From CAWFQB01 sp965277875 (lineage in GTDB: Bacteria; Armatimonadota; Chthonomonadetes; Chthonomonadales; Chthonomonadaceae): DNA of 64,000 bases. Each line of letters opens with the position of its first letter. Within the stretch, counting starts at the first letter, position 1. Location: the NCBI GenBank assembly GCA_965277875.1, contig CBDIDV010000002.1, forward strand, positions 5,022,001 through 5,086,000, given 5' to 3'. The translations under genes and the position numbers were made by a program. Below are positions 32,553 through 41,774 of the stretch, in pieces. A model generated the notes under the pieces. That model was not told where the DNA came from. It ran no database searches and saw nothing but the letters and a program-made list of their open reading frames with translations.

Positions 32553-35303
32553 TTACTGCCCATCATAATGAGCATGGCGCATGGGCAATAAGCGGACGGG
32601 GCCAAGCAGACCGGCGGGGCGAACAGGCCAGCCGCTCGCGTCGAAGGGTTTGTAATCTATGTTGACAAAGTTGATCTCGCGGAAGATTTTCCACGCCACC
32701 TTGCGCCTGTCCAGGTCGCGGATGCGGTTGGCCGCTACATTCGTGACATATACTTCCAGTACGTTGCCCGTTGGTTTCAGCGTTTCCGCCCCAATGACAA
32801 TCTGGAACGGGGCCGCAAGCAGCGTACCCGTGTCCTGCCCGTTCAGAACCACGCGGGCTGTGTCGCGCACATCGCCCAGGTCGAGCGTCCAGGCGTCCAA
32901 AGGTTCCGGCCTGTGGATGGGCGCGTTGAATGTCAGGGTATAACGCGCCGTTCCCGCAAAACGCTGCAATTCGACTTCGCTGCCGTCCGTCCATGTTCCG
33001 AGGGCGGATGTGGTAAACGGCGTGGGCAGGGCGGGGCCGCCCGCCACAAAGTCTACCTTCCACGTTCCCGACAACGGTGTGGCTTGCCCGGCGGGCTGCC
33101 AATCCTGCCACGCCGCGCCGCTGATATGCTCCTGCGTCAGTACACGTACTATGCGCGCCTCTCCCGGCTGTAATTGCAGGTACGTTTCCATATCCCCGCC
33201 CCGCCGCCGCGTCTGTGCCACGCCCGTTCGCCCGGTCATCGGATCGAGCAGGACGGCGGATTTTCCGGGCGCGCTCAACGCGACCCAGGCATCCAGCGGC
33301 TTATCCCCCTGATTCACGAGGAAGTAGTGATGCCCACTCGGAAAAGCGCGGCGCGTGAACATTAAGCCCGCATGATCCACGAGGGTCTCGCGCCGTATGC
33401 CGGTCTGCGCCTGTGCAAACAGAGCGTCCAGGTCAGGCCCTGCCAGCAGGCTGCCTCGTCCATGCCGCGCCCGCCGCATGTCAGCATGGCGAGCGTCCGG
33501 GCTTGCCCACTGCACCGGAGCAAGCAGGGTCTGAAACGTTCCGCGCCGTTTTTGCAGATCGTTCCATCCCGGCACGTCGGCGGGCAAGCCGTTCTGAAAC
33601 ACGACCGTCGCGCCCGCCTCCGCCAAAGCGAGCAGGGTACGCAGGGTGTCTAAAGGCATATAGCGGCACGGCGGAACCAGCACGGTTTTATACAGTCCGC
33701 CCTTGACGCGCACTTTGCCCGCCTCAACCGTGGCCTGCCCCAGTTGTTTATCCGAGATGTAGTCGTAAGCGTAGCCCCGGTTCCACAGGGTCTGCGCCGT
33801 GTCGCCCACGGGTTCCGATTCGAGCCACTTGCCTTCGATGGTCAGCCCGAACAGAGTGGGGTGTTTGTGCCACAGGTCACTCAGCGGCCAGTAGAGCAAA
33901 ACGTCGTTGTCGGGCTGTCCGGATTGCAGAACGGATTGGCAGCGCGTGACATAGGCATTGAGGGCAGGGAAGTCGCGCCACGTCGGGTTGTTCGGCTCAA
34001 AGTGCGTAGATGCGTAGAACAGCCATCCCGGCCAGGCCGCGTCACCGGGCGAATAGGCTGTACCGTGATAGAAGATGTGGTTGATGCCCGCTGCAAACAG
34101 GCGGTCAATAATGTGTTTGGACTGGCCCAGCGTTTCGGTGAAATGCTCGCTCTGCCACGTACAGCTTTCCGCCGAAACGAGCGGCTTGCGGTTGACATGG
34201 GCCGCAGACGAAGCGAATTTGCTGATACGGATGTCACCCACACTGCGGAACACCTCGGTTTCGGGGATGTCACACGCGCCGTACAGGTCGAGCAAATTGC
34301 CGGGTGAACCATGCGCCTGATTGCGGCTCAGGCTGCCATGCGTGTGCGCCCAGGCCGTCCATGTGCGCGTGAAGTTCTCTAAGAGCAGTTCCGACACGGT
34401 CTCGTGGTAGTCGGCGCGGACGCGGGCGACCTCGTCCGGGTCGCCATGCGAGGCCAGCGCGGGCAGATGTTCGCCCAGGTCATAGCCCCGCCGCGCCTTG
34501 AACGCATCGAACATGTCCGGCGACCAGTCGGCCTGATATTCGAACGAGTCGTGGAACTGACAGCGCAGCGCCCCCGGCTCTGTGTCGGCGAGCGCGGCGT
34601 CGAAGTGGGATAGGTAATGTGTCAGCGACGTTTGAGAGAACGGATTGATGCACCGTCCCGCCCCGCCCGGCGCGGCGCGTTTGACGTTCATGCCCGACCA
34701 GCGTACAGACGCGGCGTAAAGCGTCCAATCGTCACCTGACGGCGCGGCCCAGTGCAGGATGCCGCTCGCGTCCAGCTTGTCCAGCAGAGGAATAGAGATC
34801 CCCTGCGCCGACACCGCCACAAGCGCAGAAGGATGTTTAATGCCGGGGGGAAGAACCGCAGTCGCGCCACCATTGACGCGAACGGTTTTGAGCGTCAGTT
34901 TGTCCAGGGCATCGGCTTCGCTCACGGTCGGCCCGCCGAACGGCCAGCCGGTTCCGGTCGGCATGTCTACGCCCATATCCAGCCGTTTCGCTTCGGCCAG
35001 GGTGTGATGCAGGGCGTCCAGCCAGGCCGGCGACAGGTAGGGCAGATCGCGCGCCTCCTGTCCCTGTACGCCGTAGATGGGCGTGATCTCGACGCCGCCA
35101 AGCCCCGCATCGTGATACGTCTGGAGCAGGCGCGTTAGATTGGGTTTGTCAACCGCGCTGCCGGGCCACCACCAGCGCGTCCAGGGCCGCATCTGCCGCG
35201 TCACGGGAGGCCACTGCATTTCGGGCGCGTCTGTGTTTTGCGCCCTTGCAAGCGTCGGAACCACCATCAGCAGACACGCGGCTAAAACAGCGCAGCCTTC
35301 CAT
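32553..35303 (-). CDS. Exported glycoside hydrolase family 106 (alpha-L-rhamnosidase-like)
   Basis: A 916-residue secreted enzyme. The signal peptide is MEGCAVLAACLLMVVPTLARAQ. The body shows GH106 marks: PWTRWWWPGSAVDKPNLTRLL, GLGGVEITPIYGVQG, GVDMPTGTGWPFGGP, FHDSFEYQADWSPDMFDAF, and AESCTWQSEHFTETLGQSKHIID, with a C-terminal galactose-binding-like beta-sandwich (LDLGDVRDTARVVLNGQ). GH106 enzymes release terminal rhamnose from pectic polysaccharides or glycosides. ATG at 35303 follows GAGGAG; an earlier in-frame region is not signal-like. A stand-alone gene divergent from the deaminase. Confidence 0.93.
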   Translation of the reverse strand: MEGCAVLAACLLMVVPTLARAQNTDAPEMQWPPVTRQMRPWTRWWWPGSAVDKPNLTRLLQTYHDAGLGGVEITPIYGVQGQEARDLPYLSPAWLDALHHTLAEAKRLDMGVDMPTGTGWPFGGPTVSEADALDKLTLKTVRVNGGATAVLPPGIKHPSALVAVSAQGISIPLLDKLDASGILHWAAPSGDDWTLYAASVRWSGMNVKRAAPGGAGRCINPFSQTSLTHYLSHFDAALADTEPGALRCQFHDSFEYQADWSPDMFDAFKARRGYDLGEHLPALASHGDPDEVARVRADYHETVSELLLENFTRTWTAWAHTHGSLSRNQAHGSPGNLLDLYGACDIPETEVFRSVGDIRISKFASSAAHVNRKPLVSAESCTWQSEHFTETLGQSKHIIDRLFAAGINHIFYHGTAYSPGDAAWPGWLFYASTHFEPNNPTWRDFPALNAYVTRCQSVLQSGQPDNDVLLYWPLSDLWHKHPTLFGLTIEGKWLESEPVGDTAQTLWNRGYAYDYISDKQLGQATVEAGKVRVKGGLYKTVLVPPCRYMPLDTLRTLLALAEAGATVVFQNGLPADVPGWNDLQKRRGTFQTLLAPVQWASPDARHADMRRARHGRGSLLAGPDLDALFAQAQTGIRRETLVDHAGLMFTRRAFPSGHHYFLVNQGDKPLDAWVALSAPGKSAVLLDPMTGRTGVAQTRRRGGDMETYLQLQPGEARIVRVLTQEHISGAAWQDWQPAGQATPLSGTWKVDFVAGGPALPTPFTTSALGTWTDGSEVELQRFAGTARYTLTFNAPIHRPEPLDAWTLDLGDVRDTARVVLNGQDTGTLLAAPFQIVIGAETLKPTGNVLEVYVTNVAANRIRDLDRRKVAWKIFREINFVNIDYKPFDASGWPVRPAGLLGPVRLLPMRHAHYDGQ

Positions 35304-35561
35304 CACGACTTTCTCCTCATTCAGAGCAGCGTTCTGTCTCGTTGTCATCTTTTCGTGGGTGGACAATTCGCCTTTATGACGCCAACATTCCTGTTTGCGG
35401 CAGGAAAATAGTTTTGACGCACTTGCTGTAAGCGTGAACAGAAGGGTTGCCGGAGCGTAAAGAAAGCGGAACGAAACATATAAGCGAAGACAGACGAAGA
35501 TAGACAAAAATAGACAAAGATACTACCAGACGAACAAAACATTTGATGCAAAGAGGCCGAT

Positions 35562-36101
35562 GTGGAAAAACGAGTACAACTCAGCAGGAAACAGCAGGAA
35601 AGTCTGATGCGCGAGGCGCTGGCCGAGGCGCGGCAGGGCGTGGCCGAGGGCGAAGCGCCTATTGGCTGTGTGATGGCCCGCCCCATTGACGGCGAAATCA
35701 AAATCGTGGCGCGGGGGCATAACCGCATGAACGCGCTGCAAAGCAAGATCGCCCATGCCGAAATTACGACGTTCCAAAACGCGGCGGGCAACGGCGACAA
35801 AGAACCGGCCATTCCGCTCGACAGCAAAGACACGATCATGGTTTCCACCCTGGAACCGTGCGTGATGTGCCTGGGCGCGGCAATGGAAACCGGCGTACAG
35901 ACCGTGATTTTCGGACTGGCCGCGCCCGCCGACAACGGAACGCAGCGACTGGCCCCGCCCCAAAGTCCCGAAAACAGCGACCCCGACATCATCGGCGGCG
36001 TACTGGCCGAGGAAAGCCGGGGCATGTTCGAGGAGTGGCTGAAAGGCAAGGAAGGCACGCCGCAGGCCAAGTTCGTCGAGCAGCTACTTGCCCTGACGTA
36101 A
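35562..36101 (+). CDS. Nucleoside deaminase (cytidine/deoxycytidylate deaminase family)
   Basis: A 179-residue zinc deaminase. The zinc and proton-shuttle site is His65-Ala-Glu67 and Cys100 with Cys103 in LEPCVMC. Residues 12-45 (ESLMREALAEARQGVAEGEAPIGCV) match the family. It could be a tRNA adenosine deaminase (TadA) or a guanine/cytosine deaminase; the IKIVARGHNRMNALQS stretch and extended C-terminus (NGTQRLAPPQS, ESRGMFEEWL) do not decide. GTG start with AGAGG upstream; an ATG at codon 16 is an alternative. Confidence 0.88.
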   Translation: MEKRVQLSRKQQESLMREALAEARQGVAEGEAPIGCVMARPIDGEIKIVARGHNRMNALQSKIAHAEITTFQNAAGNGDKEPAIPLDSKDTIMVSTLEPCVMCLGAAMETGVQTVIFGLAAPADNGTQRLAPPQSPENSDPDIIGGVLAEESRGMFEEWLKGKEGTPQAKFVEQLLALT

Positions 36102-36135
36102 TGGGCCGGGCCGATCAGATGACCCGCCTGCCAGA

Positions 36136-36981
36136 TTAGAACGTCCACAGTGTACCATCCGGGGCATAGCCCTGGATGGCGATGCACCCGGTGTCGGGGT
36201 CGTATTCCAGTGTAAAACCGCGCCTGTCATCCAGCATGGCGAACCCCGGCACATTCGCGCGCATCTCTTTGCGAACCGCGTCAACATAGGCCGTGGCCTC
36301 GGTTCGCAGCGTGGCGGGCAGGCTGTCAACCCGCACTTGCAGGCTTTTGTCGTTAATGCGGCGGAGCGACAGACCAAGCGCCATGCGGCGCAGTTTTGTC
36401 TTGAGGGACGCCGCCGCCGTTTCGCGCGCATTCGGGGCGTCCTTCTCCTGTGGCGGTACGTGAAACATGATCGGCGGTACAGGGTCAGGAGAGACCGGCG
36501 CGTGAACGCGAACGATCTGATACGCCGTCACGCTCTTGTCTTTCAAAGGATCGTTGTCAGACCGCGCATTGTATATCTGCCAGGTGTCCACATACACGCC
36601 GGGGGCGTTTGCCGCCGCGCCTATCACTTCCCACATACACTTCCAGGCTGTGTCCGTACCCCGAAAAGCCGATGAGAAGTCACGCCGCATACTGCATACG
36701 TTGACGGCACGGGCGCGGCAGGTGATGTCATGCGTCTGTATCCGTTCCGGGGGGAGCGGCGGCGCAAACTCGTCTATGGTGTCCATGTCGTTCGCCGTCA
36801 CCTCATAAACTACCCGCTCGCTGATGGCGACATCAAGCGGCGCGCTCGCTCTTGCCGTCATGGGCGGCAGATTATTGACGGCAACGCAATTCGTTGGCAC
36901 TTGTGCGTGTGCATACAGGGCAAACCCTCCGGCGCAGGCCGTTACAACCACGATGCGCCACAAGCGCGATTTATAAAACAT
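36136..36981 (-). CDS. Exported hypothetical protein
   Basis: A 281-residue protein starting MFYKSRLWRIVVVTACAGGF, a signal peptide ending near AHAQ. The mature part has several Cys (TCRARAVNVC, WKCMW), a helical region LKTKLRRMALGLSLRRINDKSLQ, and a C-terminal GFTLEYDPDTGCIAIQGYAPDG. No family is recognised. ATG at 36981 is chosen for the signal peptide; 37092 is possible. It converges with the deaminase gene 34 bp away. Confidence 0.65.
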   Translation of the reverse strand: MFYKSRLWRIVVVTACAGGFALYAHAQVPTNCVAVNNLPPMTARASAPLDVAISERVVYEVTANDMDTIDEFAPPLPPERIQTHDITCRARAVNVCSMRRDFSSAFRGTDTAWKCMWEVIGAAANAPGVYVDTWQIYNARSDNDPLKDKSVTAYQIVRVHAPVSPDPVPPIMFHVPPQEKDAPNARETAAASLKTKLRRMALGLSLRRINDKSLQVRVDSLPATLRTEATAYVDAVRKEMRANVPGFAMLDDRRGFTLEYDPDTGCIAIQGYAPDGTLWTF

Positions 36982-37146
36982 CTGTTCGTCTTTCGTATGC
37001 GAACGTACTACTTCCCGTTGTAATTCCACTGTAATCGTAGGACGCGCAATATCGCAGGGAAGTTCGCCCGCCACAGCAGGGTTCAAAAACACTGTCCCGC
37101 AGGCGAGAATACAGGCTATTTCCCTGTACGCTCCACCCGTGTATGG

Positions 37147-37152
37147 TACACT
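37147..37152 (+). promoter_or_regulatory. -10 box close to the ABC-F start
   Basis: TACACT ends nine bases before the ATG of the ABC-F gene and no Shine-Dalgarno is present. The transcript should have a leader of only a few bases. uvrC has the same 9-bp distance. Confidence 0.45.
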
Positions 37153-37161
37153 AAAAGCATT

Positions 37162-38970
37162 ATGCCACCTTTACTATCCTGTCAAACCTTGACCAAAGCG
37201 TTCGGCGCGCGCGCGCTGTTTACCGACATCACGCTGGGCATCTCGCCCGAAGAAAAACTCGGACTGATCGGCCCCAATGGGTCGGGCAAGTCCACGCTCC
37301 TGCGCCTGCTCGCCCAGGAAGATACGCCCGACAGCGGCGAGATCACCCGTAAGCGCGGCTTGCGACTGGTGTATCTGCCGCAGGAAGACCGCTTTTCGCC
37401 CGATGATACGGTCGAGGACGTGCTGGACGCCGCGATGGCGAACGACGTGCTGGAAGATTATGAGCGCGTGATCCAAAAAAGCATGGCGTTGATGGAGGCG
37501 GGATTCGCGGACGGCTCGCAGACGGTCGGCACACTGTCGGGCGGCTGGAAGAAGCGGCTGGCGATTGCCCGCGCCCTGATACAGCGGCCCGACCTGCTCC
37601 TGCTCGACGAGCCGACCAATCATCTGGACTTGCAGGGTGTGCTGTGGCTGGAAAACCTGCTCCGCAACGCGAGCTTCGCGTTCGTGCTTGTCAGCCACGA
37701 CCGCTACTTTCTGGAAAACGTCGCCAACCGCATTGTGGAACTAAACCGCGTGTACCCGGAAGGCTTTTTGAGTTTCAAGGGCAATTACAGCGCGTTTCTG
37801 ATGCAAAAAGAAGAGTTTATGGCCGTGCAGATGCAGCAGCAGCACGCCTTAGCGGGACAGGTGAAACGCGAGATCGAATGGCTCAGACGCGGCCCGCAGG
37901 CCCGCACGACCAAAGCGCAGTACCGCATTGACGCCGCGCATCAGATGATCGGCGAACTGGCCGAGGTGAAGTACCGCAACTCGCAGGACAAGTCGGTCGC
38001 GATTGACTTTACGGCTTCGGGCCGCAAAACGCGCGAACTGCTGGTGGCAAAGGGCATCGGCAAAACGCTTGGGCATCGCCGCTTGTTCGGCGATGTGGAC
38101 GTGACCCTGCGCCCCGGCGACAAGCTGGGACTTATCGGCGCGAACGGCAGCGGCAAGACCACGCTGATCCGCACCCTGACCGGGCAGTTGGAGCCGGATG
38201 GGGGAACTATACGCCGCGCCGACGGTCTGCGCGTCGTCCTGTTCGACCAGAACCGGGCCGCGCTGAACCGCAAAGTCACGCTGCGTCAGGCGCTGTCACC
38301 GGAAAGCGATTACGTGGACTACAACGGCGGCAAGGTGCATATCACGGCCTGGGCCAAGCGGTTTCTGTTTCGCGCCGAGCAGTTGGATTCGCCCGTTGGC
38401 GGATTGTCGGGCGGCGAGCAGGCCCGTATCCTGATCGCGAACCTGATGCTCAAGCCTGCCGATCTGCTGATTTTGGACGAGCCGACCAACGACCTGGACA
38501 TCCCCTCGCTCGAAGTGCTGGAAAATAGCCTGGACGAGTTTCCAGGCGCATTATTGCTCGTGACCCACGACCGCTATATGCTGGACAACGTCTCGAACGA
38601 ACTGCTCGCGCTCGACGGGCGGGGCGGCACGGCCTACTACGCCGACTACGCGCAGTGGGAGCAGCGCAACGGCGCACCCGCAGCGAACGGCATGGGCGGC
38701 AGAAACAGCGGCAACAACGCGAGCGGCTACAAACCGAGCGCGCCCGTGGGCAAAAAGCTGAACACGGCGGAACAGCGCGAACTGACGAACATGGAAAACG
38801 CGATTCTGGCCGCAGAAGGTCAAGTCGAGACCCGGCAGGCCGCACTTGGCGACACGGCTGTCTTTGCCGACCACGTCAAAATGCAGGACGCGCTCAAGCA
38901 GTTGGAATCCGCTCAGGCCCGCGTCGCGTCCCTCTACGCCCGCTGGGAGGAACTCGAAGCCCGCAAGTAA
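37162..38970 (+). CDS. ABC-F family ATPase (Uup-like)
   Basis: A 602-residue soluble ABC-F protein with two nucleotide domains: GPNGSGKST, LSGGWKKR, LLLLDEPTNHLD, then GANGSGKTT, LSGGEQAR, LLILDEPTNDLD. The linker between them (MQKEEFMAVQMQQQHALAGQVKREIEWLRRGPQAR) is the family's P-site tRNA interaction motif, and the C-terminal 90 residues form a coiled coil as in Uup. ABC-F proteins act on the ribosome, relieving stalling or giving antibiotic protection, or in Uup on branched DNA. The gene stands alone. Confidence 0.95.
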   Translation: MPPLLSCQTLTKAFGARALFTDITLGISPEEKLGLIGPNGSGKSTLLRLLAQEDTPDSGEITRKRGLRLVYLPQEDRFSPDDTVEDVLDAAMANDVLEDYERVIQKSMALMEAGFADGSQTVGTLSGGWKKRLAIARALIQRPDLLLLDEPTNHLDLQGVLWLENLLRNASFAFVLVSHDRYFLENVANRIVELNRVYPEGFLSFKGNYSAFLMQKEEFMAVQMQQQHALAGQVKREIEWLRRGPQARTTKAQYRIDAAHQMIGELAEVKYRNSQDKSVAIDFTASGRKTRELLVAKGIGKTLGHRRLFGDVDVTLRPGDKLGLIGANGSGKTTLIRTLTGQLEPDGGTIRRADGLRVVLFDQNRAALNRKVTLRQALSPESDYVDYNGGKVHITAWAKRFLFRAEQLDSPVGGLSGGEQARILIANLMLKPADLLILDEPTNDLDIPSLEVLENSLDEFPGALLLVTHDRYMLDNVSNELLALDGRGGTAYYADYAQWEQRNGAPAANGMGGRNSGNNASGYKPSAPVGKKLNTAEQRELTNMENAILAAEGQVETRQAALGDTAVFADHVKMQDALKQLESAQARVASLYARWEELEARK

Positions 38971-39016
38971 ACCGAAAGCAGCCGGCATTCTGCGCCCCGG
39001 TCTATCCTCCTATATC

Positions 39017-39448
39017 ATGTCTTCCAAAGATACAATCTCTGATTTGATCATAAACCTGTCCATTCTGCAAGAGGGAGCCGTGCAGCCGTTCCCCTACAAA
39101 GGCTGTCGGCGCTTGCTGCGTACAACGAGCCAGCGCACAAAGCGCTGCAAGGATTTGACGCCGGACTTGAGTTACTACCAGATGAATCTTTCCGGTCTGT
39201 GCAGTTGGAAAGACAAGATACGCCTGTGGCCTTTGGAAAAAATGCAGGAGGCGCAGAAGTATGCCCGCTGCTCGTTCTTTGAAGCCCTGCCTTTGTACAA
39301 GCCACTAGAGCCACGCATAACGAAAAGGTTCACGCCAGACTTGTACGAGAACATACAGCGCCATGAACAAATGCGTCGTACTCTGCTGAACCTGCTGACG
39401 GCGCTTGTCGCACAGAAGGAAGCTCTGCTCTCTCCCGAAGGACGATGA
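39017..39448 (+). CDS. Hypothetical basic protein
   Basis: A 143-residue basic protein: MSSKDTISDLIINLSILQEG, several Cys, then PLEPRITKRFTPDLYENIQRHEQMRRTLLNLLTALVAQKEAL at the C-terminus. No family recognised and no good ribosome site, so it could be spurious. It follows the ABC-F gene by 46 bp in the same direction. Confidence 0.4.
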   Translation: MSSKDTISDLIINLSILQEGAVQPFPYKGCRRLLRTTSQRTKRCKDLTPDLSYYQMNLSGLCSWKDKIRLWPLEKMQEAQKYARCSFFEALPLYKPLEPRITKRFTPDLYENIQRHEQMRRTLLNLLTALVAQKEALLSPEGR

Positions 39449-39789
39449 TGAGGCGTAGCTTACAGGCGAGCAGCCTGTGAGAACATGGACAGGGTCTATG
39501 ACATCATCCAGACACTGTGCGCGTTTTGGAACAAGCAGGCGCAGTAGAGTAAAGCCGCCTCCTCGAAGCGAGTTGTTGGCGTTTACAACTGTGGCCTGTC
39601 GGAGTGGGGCAGGAACGAGCAGGTGTCGAAGTAACGCTTAATGCGAGTAACGGCGGGCGCAACCTGTGGTACGCGTTCGATGTGCAGGGCGCGACGCGGG
39701 CCTTGACCAATGCGGGCGGGTCTGAACCGAGGCCGTCCCACCCTCGGCCTGGGCATCGGCCCCTGCCTCAATGTCGCCTACAACCCCGA
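39449..39789 (+). other. Gap with short protein-like remnants
   Basis: No complete gene. One frame reads NLWYAFDVQGATRALTNAGG, like the core of an RHS/YD-repeat protein. Another reads GRPTLGLGIGPCLNVAYNP then DQALVGVSLGF and stop, like the last strands of an outer-membrane protein. Neither has a start. These are probably decayed gene ends. Confidence 0.3.
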
Positions 39790-40296
39790 TCAAGCGCTTG
39801 TCGGCGTGTCACTTGGTTTCTGAGACCTGGTTCCTGGAATTGGAACGGATGATAATTCCGGGTCAACGCTGGCCGGATCAAAGCCCGGTTCGCGCACCTC
39901 AAAGCGCATCGCAAGCGCGGCGTCCGGCGCATACTCTGTCCCGATGAGGAACGCCGCCCCTTCGCAGGCTTCCTGTAAATGCCGCGTTATGAGGTCGGCG
40001 AGGCGCGCGAAGTCAGACAGGGTTCCCGCAATCGCGCGTTCGCTGACACCGGCTTTGGGCCACGTCATCAGCTTCAGGTACATATATGGCCCATAGTGTA
40101 CGTGTTCGTAGATAACTGCATTGCCGGGGTTTGCCGCGTAGCATCGTATCAGCTCTGTGAAGCGCAGCAATCCGTTGCGAGAGCCGACAAATCGCCACTG
40201 CGGGGCCGCATCATCAATCTCGTAATAGAAGCCCAACTCGCGCCACTCCTCACGCATGACCTCGGCAGCATGTTCTGCACTCGCTTGATTGCACAT
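39790..40296 (-). CDS. Conserved hypothetical protein
   Basis: A 168-residue soluble protein with WRELGFYYEIDDAAPQWRFVGSRNGLL, EHVHYGPYMYLKLMTW, and AIAGTLSDFARLADLI, ending EVREPGFDPASVDPEL. Similar small proteins occur in cyanobacteria and other bacteria, often near toxin or immunity genes, but I know no function. It lies 20 bp downstream of aqpZ, so both may be one unit. Confidence 0.7.
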   Translation of the reverse strand: MCNQASAEHAAEVMREEWRELGFYYEIDDAAPQWRFVGSRNGLLRFTELIRCYAANPGNAVIYEHVHYGPYMYLKLMTWPKAGVSERAIAGTLSDFARLADLITRHLQEACEGAAFLIGTEYAPDAALAMRFEVREPGFDPASVDPELSSVPIPGTRSQKPSDTPTSA

Positions 40297-40316
40297 CGCG
40301 TTCCTTGATATAGAGT

Positions 40317-41078
40317 TTACCGGGCAAGTATCTCCGGGGATTCGTCGCCAACGATAGGCTCTTCTACCTTGCCGTCACCTGCCAGCGCGTGATAGGCCAT
40401 GCCAGCCAGCGCCCCGCCCACAATGGGGGCCACCCAGAACAGCCATAACTGCGCCAATGCCCAGCCACCCACAAAAACCGCCGGCCCCGTGCTGCGGGCC
40501 GGGTTGACGGACAGGTTGGTGACGGGGATGCCAATGAGGTGGATCAGGGTCAGGCCGAACCCGATGGCGATGGGGGCGAAACCTTTGGGAGCGCGGCCAT
40601 CCGTCGAGCCTAAAATGATGAGCAGGAAGATGAAGGTCAGCACGATCTCGGCGGTAAGCGCTGCCACGAGTGAGTAGCCGCCGGGAGAATGCTCGCCGTA
40701 ACCGTTGGCCGCAAACCCGTCCGCGAGGCTGAATCCGGCCTTGCCGCTGGCGATCAGGTACAGGACTGCCGCGCCCGCGATGCCGCCGAGTACCTGGGCA
40801 AAGATGTAGGGGGCGAGGTCGGCAGACGGGAACCGCCTGCCCACGCAAAGCCCGATGGAAACGGCGGGGTTCAGATGGCAGCCTGATATGTGGCCGATGG
40901 CATACGCCATTGTCAGGACGGTCAGGCCGAACGCCAGCGACACGCCCACAAACCCGATGCCCAGATTCCCGACCCCGTCTTTGGGGAATGCGGCGGCAAG
41001 CACCGCGCTGCCGCACCCGCCGAACACCAGCCAGAACGTCCCGATAAACTCCGCTGTCACGCGTCTTCCAATGTGCAT
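40317..41078 (-). CDS. aqpZ: Aquaporin Z (MIP family water channel)
   Basis: A 253-residue channel with six membrane helices and both NPA boxes: SGCHLNPAVSIG and SVNPARSTGPA. Arg after the second NPA and the surrounding sequence fit AqpZ rather than a glycerol facilitator. The C-terminal tail is acidic. AAGGA precedes the ATG. Confidence 0.96.
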   Translation of the reverse strand: MHIGRRVTAEFIGTFWLVFGGCGSAVLAAAFPKDGVGNLGIGFVGVSLAFGLTVLTMAYAIGHISGCHLNPAVSIGLCVGRRFPSADLAPYIFAQVLGGIAGAAVLYLIASGKAGFSLADGFAANGYGEHSPGGYSLVAALTAEIVLTFIFLLIILGSTDGRAPKGFAPIAIGFGLTLIHLIGIPVTNLSVNPARSTGPAVFVGGWALAQLWLFWVAPIVGGALAGMAYHALAGDGKVEEPIVGDESPEILAR

Positions 41079-41314
41079 CCTGTTGTCCTTTGAAAAAGAG
41101 CCGTCGCGTTGGAACGCTGAACCCCCCGCGTCACCTTATCGCTGACTCTCCCGCCATACGCGACGGTTTGCTGCCCCGCCTCCACTATAATCAGCCTGTA
41201 TGAAATGCCTGTCAATTCTGTGCCGCTATTATAACCGCAATGCCGTCGCCTGTCAATAATTGCATTCAATAAACATCTGACGCGCAAATAGATTTTGCGC
41301 GGATGACAGCAAAA

Positions 41315-41342
41315 CCCCGGCTCGCTTGAGGGCGGGCCGGGG
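41315..41342. other. GC-rich hairpin upstream of the small membrane protein gene
   Basis: An 11-bp stem with one G-T pair (41315-41325 with 41332-41342) and a six-base loop, followed by CATTATTA. It may be a terminator for upstream transcription or part of the control region. The stretch 41079-41314 shows only the aqpZ upstream region. Confidence 0.5.
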
Positions 41343-41358
41343 CATTATTAGGTTCGGG

Positions 41359-41480
41359 TACAATGATGCTTGTGTGTCGGGTCTGCACGTAAATACGAGC
41401 GGCCGGTTTGTGCAGACCTCCGGCAGAAGGTAGAAACTTCCGCCGGTACACGCGCCGACCGCTCATAGGAAGGAGGAGGC
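41359..41480 (+). promoter_or_regulatory. Promoter and structured leader of a tiny membrane protein gene
   Basis: TACAAT at 41359-41364 should start a leader of about 115 nt. It contains two adjacent hairpins: a perfect 9-bp stem (41380-41388 with 41410-41418) and a 10-bp stem with one mismatch (41420-41429 with 41437-41446). GGAGGAGG follows. No known riboswitch class fits. The leader could fold to hide or expose the ribosome site. Confidence 0.55.
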
Positions 41481-41485
41481 AATAC

Positions 41486-41596
41486 ATGGAGACCCTAGTT
41501 CATGTGTTTGCCGCCGTGTTTTACGCCGTTGGTACGGCGTACTACGCGGTAGCGCTCTGGCTGATGCTGGATGAGCGGCGTAAAAACCGTCACTAG
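41486..41596 (+). CDS. 36-residue single-span membrane protein
   Basis: A small protein with a hydrophobic stretch (LVHVFAAVFYAVGTAYYAVALWLML) and a charged end (DERRKNRH). GGAGGAGG stands before the ATG, its own promoter and a strong terminator flank it, so it is very likely translated. The size, one helix, basic end and structured leader recall type I toxins and small stress membrane peptides. Function unknown. Confidence 0.7.
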   Translation: METLVHVFAAVFYAVGTAYYAVALWLMLDERRKNRH

Positions 41597-41695
41597 CGTA
41601 GGCTAGAACGCTGTCCGGTCAGCGCCTGGCAACCGTTGGCCGGATACTCCTATTATACGCTCAATACAATAAAATGACAACCCCGAATACGCAGC

Positions 41696-41735
41696 AAAAC
41701 GGATGCAGGTAGAAAATTCTTCCTGCATCCGTTTT
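41696..41735. terminator. Bidirectional terminator
   Basis: A perfect 14-bp stem with a 12-nt loop, followed on the plus strand by GTCTTTTT. It ends the small membrane protein gene and faces the end of the DUF1552 gene. Confidence 0.9.
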
Positions 41736-41774
41736 GTCTTTTTCCGCGCCTCCGCGTAGGGCATGAGACAGGGC

